Assembly: GCF_002091675.1 (NCBI RefSeq)
Contig: NZ_BDAE01000030.1
Span: 1 to 44,895, forward strand
From: Pseudomonas luteola NBRC 103146
GTDB taxonomy: Bacteria; Pseudomonadota; Gammaproteobacteria; Pseudomonadales; Pseudomonadaceae
DNA length: 44,895 bases
Reading direction: 5' to 3'
Position 1 is the stretch's first letter, and the number at the start of each line of letters is the position of its first letter. Under the pieces are notes generated by a model. The model ran no database searches. It was not told the DNA's origin and was given only the letters and a program-made list of their open reading frames with translations. The position numbers were made by a program, and so were the translations under genes. Shown here one piece after another: positions 37,208 through 44,895 of this stretch.

Positions 37208-37768
37208 TTGCACGGTCAGCGCATCGGTTACGTCCGCGTCAGCAGCTTCGACCAGAACCCAGAACGGCAGCTCGAACAGATCCAGGTGGATAAAGTGTTC
37301 ACCGACAAGGCGTCGGGCAAGGACACACGGCGGCCCGAACTGGAACGGCTGCTCGCCTTCGTGCGCGAAGGCGACACGGTCGTGGTGCACAGCATGGATC
37401 GTCTGGCGCGCAACCTCGACGACCTGCGCCGCCTGGTGCAGGGCCTCACCCAGCGCGGCGTACGCATCGAGTTCCTTAAGGAGCATTTGACCTTCACCGG
37501 CGAGGACTCGCCGATGGCGAACCTGATGCTGTCGGTAATGGGCGCGTTCGCCGAGTTCGAACGCGCCTTGATCCGCGAGCGGCAGCGCGAGGGCATCGCG
37601 CTCGCCAAGCAGCGCGGGGCCTACCGTGGCAGGAAGAAATCCCTGTCGTCTGAGCGTATTGCCGAACTGCGCCAACGTGTCGAGGCTGGCGAGCAAAAGA
37701 CCAAGCTGGCTCGTGAATTCGGAATCAGTCGCGAAACCCTGTATCAATACTTGAGAACGGATCAGTAA
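37208..37768 (+). CDS. tnpR: Serine resolvase TnpR
   Basis: This 186-residue resolvase starts at a TTG with CAGGAGG upstream. The catalytic Ser lies in [10 protein letters not shown] near residue 12; the conserved [13 protein letters not shown] and [21 protein letters not shown] segments and a C-terminal helix-turn-helix ([19 protein letters not shown]) are present. It resolves cointegrates at res and represses its own operon. Confidence 0.97.
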   Translation: MHGQRIGYVRVSSFDQNPERQLEQIQVDKVFTDKASGKDTRRPELERLLAFVREGDTVVVHSMDRLARNLDDLRRLVQGLTQRGVRIEFLKEHLTFTGEDSPMANLMLSVMGAFAEFERALIRERQREGIALAKQRGAYRGRKKSLSSERIAELRQRVEAGEQKTKLAREFGISRETLYQYLRTDQ

Positions 37769-37770
37769 AT

Positions 37771-40737
37771 ATGCCACGTCGTTCAATCCTGTCCGCCGCC
37801 GAGCGCGAAAGCCTGCTGGCGTTGCCGGACACCAAGGATGAGTTGATCCGTCACTACACGTTCAGCGAAACCGACCTCTCCATCATCCGGCAGCGGCGCG
37901 GCCCGGCCAACCGGCTGGGCTTCGCCGTGCAGCTCTGTTACCTGCGCTTTCCTGGTGTCATCCTGGGCGTCGATGAGCCGCCGTTTCCGCCCTTGTTGAA
38001 ACTGGTCGCCGACCAGCTCAAGGTCAGCGTCGAAAGCTGGGACGAATACGGGCAGCGGGAGCAGACCCGGCGCGAGCACCTGGTCGAACTGCAAACGGTG
38101 TTCGGCTTCCAGCCCTTTACCATGGGCCACTACCGGCAGGCCGTCCAGTTGCTGACCGAGATGGTCTTGCAGACCGACAAGGGCATCGTGCTGGCCAGCA
38201 CCTTGATCGAGCACCTGCGGCAGCAGTCGGTCATTCTGCCTGCCCTCAACGCCGTCGAGCGGGCGAGCGCCGAAGCAATCACCCGCGCCAACCGGCGCAT
38301 CTACGATGCCTTGGCCGAACCGCTGTCGGACGCGCATCGCCGCCGCCTCGACGATCTGCTCAAGCGTCGGGACAACGGCAAAACGACCTGGCTGGCCTGG
38401 CTGCGCCAATCGCCCGTCAAACCGAATTCGCGGCACATGCTGGAACACATCGAACGCCTCAAAGCGTGGCAGGCGCTCGACCTGCCTTCTGGCATCGAGC
38501 GGTCGGTGCACCAGAACCGCCTGCTCAAGATCGCCCGTGAGGGTGGCCAGATGACGCCCGCCGACCTGGCCAAGTTCGAGGCGCAGCGACGCTATGCCAC
38601 CCTGGTGGCGCTTGCCATCGAGGGCATGGCCACCGTCACCGACGAAATCATCGACCTGCACGACCGCATCCTGGGCAAGCTGTTCAACGCCGCCAAGAAC
38701 AAGCATCAGCAGCAATTCCAGGCGTCCGGCAAGGCGATCAACGCCAAGGTGCGGTTGTTCGGCCGCATCGGCCAGGCGCTGATCGAGGCCAAGCAGGCGG
38801 GCCGCGATCCGTTCGCCGCCATCGAGGCCGTCATGTCCTGGGATGCCTTCGCCGAGAGCGTCACCGAAGCGCAGAAGCTTGCGCAGCCCGAGGACTTCGA
38901 TTTCCTGCACCGCATCGGCGAAAGCTACGCCACGCTGCGCCGCTACGCGCCGGAATTCCTTGCCGTGCTCAAGCTGCGGGCCGCTCCCGCCGCGAAGGAC
39001 GTGCTCGACGCCATCGAGGTGCTGCGCGGCATGAACAGCGACAACGCCCGCAAGGTGCCCGCCGACGCGCCGACCGAGTTCATCAAGCCGCGCTGGCAGA
39101 AGCTGGTCATGACCGACACCGGCATCGACCGGCGCTACTACGAACTGTGCGCGCTGTCGGAGATGAAGAACGCGTTGCGTTCCGGCGACATCTGGGTGCA
39201 GGGGTCGCGCCAGTTCAAGGACTTCGAGGACTACCTGGTGCCGCCCGCGAAATTCGCCAGCCTCAAGCAGGCCAGCGAATTGCCGCTGGCCGTGGCCACC
39301 GACTGCAACCGGTACCTGAACGACCGGCTGACGCTGCTGGAAACACAGCTTGCCACCGTCAACCGTATGGCGACGGCCAACGAGCTGCCGGACGCCATCA
39401 TCACCGAGTCAGGCTTGAAGATCACGCCGCTCGACGCGGCGGTACCCGACACCGCCCAAGCGCTGATCGACCAGACGGCAATGATCCTGCCGCACGTCAA
39501 GATCACCGAACTGCTGCTGGAGGTGGACGAATGGACGGGCTTCACTCGGCATTTCGCGCATCTGAAATCGGGCGACCCGGCCAAAGACAAGAACCTGTTG
39601 CTGACCACGATCCTCGCCGACGCGATCAACCTGGGCCTGACCAAGATGGCGGAGTCTTGCCCCGGCACGACCTACGCCAAGCTGGCTTGGCTGCAAGCCT
39701 GGCACATCCGCGACGAAACCTACGGGGCGGCGCTGGCCGATCTGGTCAACGCACAGTTCCGCCATCCCTTCGCCGAGCACTGGGGCGACGGCACCACCTC
39801 ATCGTCGGACGGCCAGAACTTCCGCACCGGCAGCAAGGCCGAGAGCACCGGCCACATCAACCCGAAATACGGGAGCAGCCCAGGGCGGACGTTCTACACC
39901 CACATTTCTGACCAGTACGCGCCATTTCACACCAAGGTCGTGAACGTCGGCGTGCGCGATTCGACCTACGTGCTCGACGGCCTGCTGTACCACGAGTCCG
40001 ACTTGCGGATCGAGGAGCATTACACCGACACGGCGGGCTTCACCGATCACGTCTTCGCCCTGATGCACCTCCTGGGCTTCCGCTTCGCGCCGCGCATCCG
40101 CGACCTGGGCGACACCAAGCTCTACATCCCGAAGGGCGACGCCGCCTATGACGCGCTGAAACCCATGATCGGCGGCACGCTCAACATCAAGCACGTCCGC
40201 GCCCATTGGGACGAAATCCTGCGGCTGGCCACCTCGATCAAGCAGGGCACGGTGACGGCCTCCCTGATGCTCCGAAAGCTCGGCAGCTACCCACGCCAGA
40301 ACGGCCTGGCCGTGGCGCTCCGCGAGCTGGGCCGCATCGAGCGCACGCTGTTCATCCTGGACTGGCTGCAAAGCGTGGAACTGCGCCGCCGCGTGCATGC
40401 CGGCCTGAACAAGGGCGAGGCGCGCAATGCGCTGGCCAGGGCAGTGTTTTTCAACCGCCTGGGTGAAATCCGCGACCGCAGTTTCGAGCAGCAGCGCTAC
40501 CGGGCTAGCGGCCTCAATCTGGTAACGGCTGCCGTCGTGTTGTGGAACACGGTCTATCTGGAACGGGCTGCGCACGCGCTGCGTGGCAACGGCCATGCCG
40601 TTGATGACGCGCTGTTGCAGTACCTGTCGCCGCTCGGTTGGGAGCACATCAACCTCACCGGCGATTACCTCTGGCGCAGCAGCGCCAAGATCGGCGCGGG
40701 CAAGTTCAGGCCGCTACGACCGCTGCAACCGGCTTAG
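37771..40737 (+). CDS. tnpA: Tn3-family transposase TnpA
   Basis: This 988-residue transposase of the Tn21 subgroup has the family length and intact C-terminal catalytic core. The likely DDE residues are the Asp in SSSDGQ, the Asp in [11 protein letters not shown], and the Glu in the [17 protein letters not shown] region. It binds the 38-bp ends and forms cointegrates with 5-bp duplications. The stop is inside the right terminal repeat. Confidence 0.97.
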   Translation: MPRRSILSAAERESLLALPDTKDELIRHYTFSETDLSIIRQRRGPANRLGFAVQLCYLRFPGVILGVDEPPFPPLLKLVADQLKVSVESWDEYGQREQTRREHLVELQTVFGFQPFTMGHYRQAVQLLTEMVLQTDKGIVLASTLIEHLRQQSVILPALNAVERASAEAITRANRRIYDALAEPLSDAHRRRLDDLLKRRDNGKTTWLAWLRQSPVKPNSRHMLEHIERLKAWQALDLPSGIERSVHQNRLLKIAREGGQMTPADLAKFEAQRRYATLVALAIEGMATVTDEIIDLHDRILGKLFNAAKNKHQQQFQASGKAINAKVRLFGRIGQALIEAKQAGRDPFAAIEAVMSWDAFAESVTEAQKLAQPEDFDFLHRIGESYATLRRYAPEFLAVLKLRAAPAAKDVLDAIEVLRGMNSDNARKVPADAPTEFIKPRWQKLVMTDTGIDRRYYELCALSEMKNALRSGDIWVQGSRQFKDFEDYLVPPAKFASLKQASELPLAVATDCNRYLNDRLTLLETQLATVNRMATANELPDAIITESGLKITPLDAAVPDTAQALIDQTAMILPHVKITELLLEVDEWTGFTRHFAHLKSGDPAKDKNLLLTTILADAINLGLTKMAESCPGTTYAKLAWLQAWHIRDETYGAALADLVNAQFRHPFAEHWGDGTTSSSDGQNFRTGSKAESTGHINPKYGSSPGRTFYTHISDQYAPFHTKVVNVGVRDSTYVLDGLLYHESDLRIEEHYTDTAGFTDHVFALMHLLGFRFAPRIRDLGDTKLYIPKGDAAYDALKPMIGGTLNIKHVRAHWDEILRLATSIKQGTVTASLMLRKLGSYPRQNGLAVALRELGRIERTLFILDWLQSVELRRRVHAGLNKGEARNALARAVFFNRLGEIRDRSFEQQRYRASGLNLVTAAVVLWNTVYLERAAHALRGNGHAVDDALLQYLSPLGWEHINLTGDYLWRSSAKIGAGKFRPLRPLQPA

Positions 40738-40770
40738 CGTGCTTTATTTTCCGTTTTCTGAGGCGACCCC
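40733..40770 (-). repeat. Right terminal inverted repeat (38 bp)
   Basis: It reads outward as GGGGTCGCCTCAGAAAACGG through ACGCTAAG on the minus strand, with one mismatch to the left end. It is directly followed by TTCTT, the second copy of the target duplication (40771-40775). Confidence 0.97.
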
Positions 40771-40994
40771 TTCTTAGCTCCTAGCAGACTAAAAACGTGT
40801 TGGATAATACCCTCAAGGTCTTTCCACTGTTGCTGGAGCTCATCCTCGGTATACGTATCCAGACTAACCGGCTCTTCTGACTCGGTGAGCTGGGAAAGGT
40901 AATCTTCATACCCTTGCGTATAGTCCAGGATGTCATCGACAAGAAACGTTCCGCCTGTTTCTTCGAAATTGTCGGAATATACGCCTACGCCCAT
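40771..40994 (-). pseudogene. 5' part of the gene split by the transposon
   Basis: It starts at an ATG with AGGA upstream and encodes about 74 acidic residues (MGVGVYSDNFEETGGTFLVD...) before the transposon. The frame continues into the transposon end for a few codons, so a short hybrid product of 86 residues could be made. Joined to 31701-32540 it restores a 352-codon gene. Confidence 0.85.
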
Positions 40995-41473
40995 GACTGA
41001 TCCTATGCCTTGATTATCAAGCGAATGAGGGAACAGACATAGATTACTGTGACTGATTGAGAGCAGAAAGTATTTTTATATATAATTTACTATTGTATAT
41101 ACTTTTCAACACTAAATTCAGTAGGCACATGAGGTAGAAACCGCTCCAACCATTCATGGGCAGAACTTCGCGATAGTTAATCCATAAGAAACATCATCGC
41201 TGGCACACACATAGTCCGACCATATTGCCGTCGATGAGCAACGTAGCGTAATTGAAGCCACCTTCATGGCGCTCAAATTGGGATTCATGCCGGCCACGCC
41301 AGAAAGCTGCGCCAGCCATAACGCAGGTGCGCTCCACTATGCGTAAGGCTGAATACCAACGGCTTTGTAACTTACGTAACGGAAGCAGCTACAGCCGTCC
41401 GTCTTCGTCTTGTCTGATAGTGGATTGGATGATGAAAAACACTGGATAACGGACAATCCCAGGGAAGCAATCA
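40995..41473. other. AT-rich intergenic stretch with a shared 14-bp motif
   Basis: No supported gene. An AT-rich core at about 41069-41108 carries the imperfect inverted repeat AAGTAT...ATACTT. The motif ATGAGGTAGAAACC at 41129-41142 recurs at 42376-42389. Both lie upstream of plus-strand genes. Confidence 0.5.
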
Positions 41474-42019
41474 ATGACATTGATGAGTAAACCGACTCTG
41501 ACAAGGAATCGCCGTATGACCGCCAAACAACGCTTCAATAAGGCCAATATAGCTCAGGCAGTAATGAGCTCTGTTCACTGGACTAGAGGATTATCCGCCA
41601 TTCGAGGGCAGTTTCTCGCTGAAAGCTGGACAGTACGCTTTGGCTTTATTGTGTTGATGCCCTTTGTGGCAAACGCTCAGGGGCAAGCATTTACGAATCA
41701 GGCTGAGCAACCCAGCCAAGCCGAACGCCTGGCCATGCAGTATGGAGAATTTGATTGTGGTGTTCTAACTGCTGATGCTAAAAGTCAGCAAGCCGACGAC
41801 AATCAGAAGCTTTACTGTCAGTACCTTACTGAATCGATTTTGTCAGGGTGTGGAAACAACAACAACTGCCTTACCTACCAAGGTTGGGCGTCTTCGCTCC
41901 CCTTATCTATCAAGCCAGGCTCATCTACCTTTGAGGACGACCTCAAAGTCAGAGCTGATGGTTTTAGACGGTCTTATACCGATAGTAGCAAGGGCACTGA
42001 ACAGTATCGTTATGAATAA
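41474..42019 (+). CDS. Hypothetical exported protein
   Basis: A 181-residue protein with AGGGA before the ATG. A long basic N-terminus (residues 1-52) precedes a hydrophobic stretch (VRFGFIVLMPFVANAQG) ending in an ANA-type cleavage site. The mature part has four cysteines that could form disulfides (FDCGV, YCQYL, SGCGNNNNC). The start may be further in. Export is likely; function unknown. Confidence 0.55.
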   Translation: MTLMSKPTLTRNRRMTAKQRFNKANIAQAVMSSVHWTRGLSAIRGQFLAESWTVRFGFIVLMPFVANAQGQAFTNQAEQPSQAERLAMQYGEFDCGVLTADAKSQQADDNQKLYCQYLTESILSGCGNNNNCLTYQGWASSLPLSIKPGSSTFEDDLKVRADGFRRSYTDSSKGTEQYRYE

Positions 42020-42664
42020 AAGCTGGAACTCAAGCTGTTTCTTGAAAGCCAAGTAATACTGTATTGACGACAGGCTAAGCAGGCTAGCTCAGTCTGTAGC
42101 TAGCGATGGCAAGTCGTCTACTATAAGCGGCATAAGCGGTAAATGGCGTTACCGCCTTAAGTCGATACCTCATTCTGACCTATGTAGGTGTGGCTCTGGC
42201 TTCAAGCCCGCTTCTTGCTCAGCAATAGACTTTTTCATCCAGTCCCAGATGCCGTTCTGTCCGCCTAAAGAGCCAGAACAGACCAAAGAAGCCAAGATCG
42301 CCAGACATCACCTAGGGATTGGCCAACTGCCTATCCATAACAAGCCATAAGAAAAACAGGTTGATTCATGTACATATGAGGTAGAAACCTTGTTTAAAAC
42401 GATAGTGTTTTCCTGATAGCGCAAGAATCAGCATCGTAGCGGCTACTACCCGCCTTAAGGCCCGCCTCTGCCGATCAGTGCCTGCTCCTCATGCAGAAAG
42501 CTATAGACGACAACCGACACTTTTGAACCAGGATATTTTCGGAGGGAAAGCACAGCTATCTTATAGCTTATTGAATGATGTTCTATCCTGTATACGTTTA
42601 TAAATCTTATAAACCAAAATATGCCATCATGTGTTGACCTTAGCCGTATTCATAGGGAACGACC
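42020..42664. other. Intergenic stretch with palindromes
   Basis: No supported gene in about 645 bp. It holds a GCGGTAA...TTACCGC hairpin near 42137-42157, the second copy of ATGAGGTAGAAACC (42376-42389), and an AT-rich palindrome at 42596-42614 described separately. The palindrome end should carry the promoter of the gene at 42665. Confidence 0.5.
42596..42614. promoter_or_regulatory. Perfect AT-rich palindrome upstream of a gene
   Basis: GTTTATAA, three bases, then TTATAAAC: perfect 8-bp arms, 50 bases before the ATG at 42665. The position and symmetry suit an operator for a dimeric regulator; it may overlap the promoter. Confidence 0.5.
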
Positions 42665-43327
42665 ATGGCAACATCTCTCAAAGGATTAATTTCAAACGCC
42701 TCTAGCTCTATAGAGGCGGGCCCTCAACCGGCTTCTAAGAGGCTACTTTTGCCCGGAGAAGAGCCAAATCAGGAACGATCCACACTTGGGAGTGTTTATG
42801 ATCGAGTGCAGGAGATACAGCGCGTTTATGATCAAGCAAAAGACCGCGAGGAAACTCCGCTAGAGCGTAGTCTTGATCACATGTACACAGGGATGAAAAT
42901 AGGCGGTGGCGTAGGTGGGGCTGTTGGTCTTGCAGTAAGTCAGATTAAGGAAAAGTCAAAGCATGATGATGACAGCCTTGAGATCGCTAGCAGCCTCGCT
43001 GCCAACCCAGCTGCGGCCGTTGCAGGATATGCCGCGGTGCAACTAGCCGGGGATAAGATAGACAACAAGACAATGGCTTATACAAAACTTGCTGTTGCTG
43101 GCGCAGGGCTTGCTATGGGTGGCCCTGTTATTCTAGGCGTTGGAAGCGTGGCTGCAGCAGCCAAGGGAGTCTATGACGCACTTCATAAGGCTCCTGAAAA
43201 AGATTCTGCCTATCAGTCTGGCACTTCAAGCCAAGCACCCGATTCCGCTCCAGTGCTATACGAGTCCACCCAGATATTTGTGCAAGCTGATGGTGAGTGG
43301 GCAGATCTAAACCCTAATATGCGCTAA
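42665..43327 (+). CDS. Glycine/alanine-zipper membrane-associated protein
   Basis: A 220-residue protein with a polar N-terminus (residues 1-75) and two Gly/Ala-rich hydrophobic segments: about 77-92 (MKIGGGVGGAVGLAVSQ) and 110-170 (SSLAANPAAAVAGYAAVQLAG, KLAVAGAGLAMGGPVILGVGSVAAAAKG). These look like glycine zippers that insert in membranes. The acidic tail contains a Ser-rich linker. No signal peptide. It could be a membrane-active or pore-like protein; not recognised. Confidence 0.65.
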   Translation: MATSLKGLISNASSSIEAGPQPASKRLLLPGEEPNQERSTLGSVYDRVQEIQRVYDQAKDREETPLERSLDHMYTGMKIGGGVGGAVGLAVSQIKEKSKHDDDSLEIASSLAANPAAAVAGYAAVQLAGDKIDNKTMAYTKLAVAGAGLAMGGPVILGVGSVAAAAKGVYDALHKAPEKDSAYQSGTSSQAPDSAPVLYESTQIFVQADGEWADLNPNMR

Positions 43328-43593
43328 GTGCTCCCCTATCCTTTTGGAACGCGAGAAGCTGGCCAAGCCGCTTCTTGCCCTCACTACTACCATACTAGGA
43401 ACCGGGTGAATTTCTTGATCCAGGACAGACACACAACACGCCGGAGCTTGCCCTTTGTAGCTCCCATAGATAAAGGACAATGCGTTTAACCGTACTCGTA
43501 CCTGTCCTATTCAGGACCAGAGGTAGCTAGCAGTACATTTTCTCGCAATGCTATACTTTCGAGACTACAACACAATCATTTGCTGGTTGCACT
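43328..43593. other. Short intergenic stretch
   Basis: No gene or strong structure was seen. It should hold the promoter of the two-gene operon at 43594. Confidence 0.35.
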
Positions 43594-44157
43594 ATGTCTC
43601 GTGATGCTTCTTTCTGGTTGAGCCGTAAATTTCAGGTCGCTTTCTCCGGCATGAGTTCTGTTCTTATGGCCTGCCTTTACAATCCTTACTATGTATTGTT
43701 GTTTCCACTCGTTTATATCTGCCTTCTTGTCCTGGAAGGACTTCACAAGTGGCTTCCACACCCGTTGAAAATAGGCGCTCCATTTATTGGGCTTTTTGCA
43801 CTGCTGCTTTTTTCAGTAGGTCTCACGTTACTTTCCGCGAAGGTGCTAGCTGCTGAGGTGGGCGCCGAGCCTGGTGAGCCAGCACATACTAGCGAGACAT
43901 CTCAAAATTCTGAGGCGGAACAGATTGCCCGTATCTACCTGCTCTTTCAGAAAGAGTTTGATGCCCGCAAAGCCAGTTCGGGCGGCAGCGTTGAGCAGAT
44001 CAAATGGATTCAGGCTATGAAGTCGTGCGCAGACCAGTCAGAGCTTATTACTGTGACTCCAGAAACTATGACTCGAATGGCTAGCTGCGCTGATCAGCGT
44101 CTTAAAGAAGAAGACCTGGCTGCCCAAAATACTGAGCTAGCACCACAAGCCAAATGA
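43594..44157 (+). CDS. Membrane protein with periplasmic or cytoplasmic tail
   Basis: A 187-residue protein. Residues 14-48 (VAFSGMSSVLMACLYNPYYVLLFPLVYICLL) and 62-86 are hydrophobic, giving two or three membrane helices. The C-terminal 100 residues are polar and acidic, with two CADQ motifs (SCADQSE, SCADQRL) that may be disulfide-linked. It overlaps the next gene by four bases (ATGA). Confidence 0.65.
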   Translation: MSRDASFWLSRKFQVAFSGMSSVLMACLYNPYYVLLFPLVYICLLVLEGLHKWLPHPLKIGAPFIGLFALLLFSVGLTLLSAKVLAAEVGAEPGEPAHTSETSQNSEAEQIARIYLLFQKEFDARKASSGGSVEQIKWIQAMKSCADQSELITVTPETMTRMASCADQRLKEEDLAAQNTELAPQAK

Positions 44158-44870
44158 AACCCTTTGTTCTTTTAGCCCTGTCAGCCTTTACGCTCGGCTC
44201 GGCCCAAACTCAAGCTCAGCAAGTTGAGCAGGCGCCTTACGTCCATGTAATGCTCCTACAAACCAATGCTACCCAGGAAGAAACCGATGCAGCGCTGGCG
44301 CTTCAGAGCTTGGCTGGATCTGAGGGCTCCTACATCATCCCAGCCGATCATGGTATCGCTGATAATCTCCTTAGAGATCTTTCGTCCTCCCGCCCTCGTA
44401 TCCTCAGCGAAGCTGACATAAAGCCATCCACACGTATCGCCAGTACCGCCCTGGAGACTGTTCTAGATGCTGAAAGCTATCTGATACGTACGAAGGCGAG
44501 AGGGATTGTAGAAGACAGGTTTACTATGTGGCTTGGCATCCAGCGATCGTCTGCCGGCAGTGGCCCGGCAAAGGTGCTTGAGCGTGTAGGGGTTCCCCTT
44601 GAACTGGCCTATGGTGAGGCAGCCGTAACCCGCATAACACCAAAGCTTCTGGTAGCCGTCATACCTGGTTCATTTGACATTCAAGCGCCCCTGACTGGTA
44701 CACAACCATCGTTGTCCGGCGAGGCCAACGGCGTTTCTGTCGAACAGACCTCATTGAGCCGGTCAGATCAGGTCGAGGACATAAAAGAGACTTATATCAA
44801 GTGGGATGCCCCAGAAGGAGCGGTACTACCCGACGCTGAAGGGCTCCGTCGAATACTTCAAGAGCCGTGA
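44154..44870 (+). CDS. Exported hypothetical protein
   Basis: A 238-residue protein with a clear signal peptide (MKPFVLLALSAFTLGSAQTQAQ), so it is periplasmic or further exported. The mature part is mixed alpha/beta, with no cysteines and no catalytic motif I recognise. Translational coupling to the upstream membrane protein suggests that they act together in the envelope. Confidence 0.7.
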   Translation: MKPFVLLALSAFTLGSAQTQAQQVEQAPYVHVMLLQTNATQEETDAALALQSLAGSEGSYIIPADHGIADNLLRDLSSSRPRILSEADIKPSTRIASTALETVLDAESYLIRTKARGIVEDRFTMWLGIQRSSAGSGPAKVLERVGVPLELAYGEAAVTRITPKLLVAVIPGSFDIQAPLTGTQPSLSGEANGVSVEQTSLSRSDQVEDIKETYIKWDAPEGAVLPDAEGLRRILQEP

Positions 44871-44878
44871 CTGCTCCC

Positions 44879-44892
44879 CGCCCTGTCGGGCG
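44879..44892 (+). terminator. Hairpin at the window edge
   Basis: CGCCC, a TGTC loop, then GGGCG, just after the stop at 44870. The sequence ends before any T tract could be seen, so termination is likely but unproven. Confidence 0.5.
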
Positions 44893-44895
44893 AGG

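Noticed and set aside
37783..40647. Long minus-strand frames opposite tnpR and tnpA
   Set aside because: These are antisense shadows of the transposase genes, with low-complexity Arg/Gln/Gly composition and no start signals.

Overview
The window looks like part of the accessory region of a large Pseudomonas replicon, most likely a megaplasmid. The evidence is indirect: many small unrecognised genes of moderate GC with short operons, plasmid-type housekeeping homologues (RdgC, a cysteine-poor DksA, a YggL-like protein), a mercury transposon of the Tn21/Tn501 group, and a gcd-oprB segment arranged as on Pseudomonas chromosomes. No replication, partition or conjugation gene was recognised, so plasmid location is inference.

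Layout. 1-9.1 kb: a Fic-family protein with a variant catalytic motif, a cysteine-rich protein, a small AP2-like reading frame, a 306-residue protein of possible defence character, rdgC with a coupled small gene, an OmpA-family lipoprotein operon, and several unknown genes. 9.2-12.6 kb: a captured segment in which the 5' part of an IS30-type transposase abuts a truncated oprB porin gene, followed by an intact membrane glucose dehydrogenase gene (gcd) with a clear terminator. 12.6-17.9 kb: sparse, AT-richer DNA with small membrane proteins, a possible lipoprotein, a phage-type protein, and a 0.45-kb gene-free stretch with nested inverted and direct repeats.

17.9-25.6 kb is the most interesting part and looks like a defence island. 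An AP2-domain protein and a small unknown protein precede a 999-residue fusion of a caspase-like protease to a Ski2/Hel308-like helicase. Next come a trypsin-like serine protease and a minimal nucleotidyltransferase gene carrying an in-frame amber codon. A separate minus-strand DUF6602-like nuclease and an unknown helical protein follow. I infer a nucleic-acid-sensing helicase that controls a protease cascade.

26-32.5 kb: small unknown genes, the DksA-like and YggL-like genes, and a minus-strand operon of which several members begin with MRKP/MRKS. 32,541-40,770: a complete mercury-resistance transposon (merR, merTPADE, an EAL gene, res, tnpR, tnpA) with 38-bp terminal repeats and a 5-bp target duplication (TTCTT). 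It splits a gene that, with the transposon and one TTCTT copy removed, reads as a single 352-codon frame, so the insertion is probably recent. 40.8-44.9 kb: unknown exported and membrane proteins, including a glycine-zipper protein and a two-gene membrane/periplasmic operon ending at the window edge.
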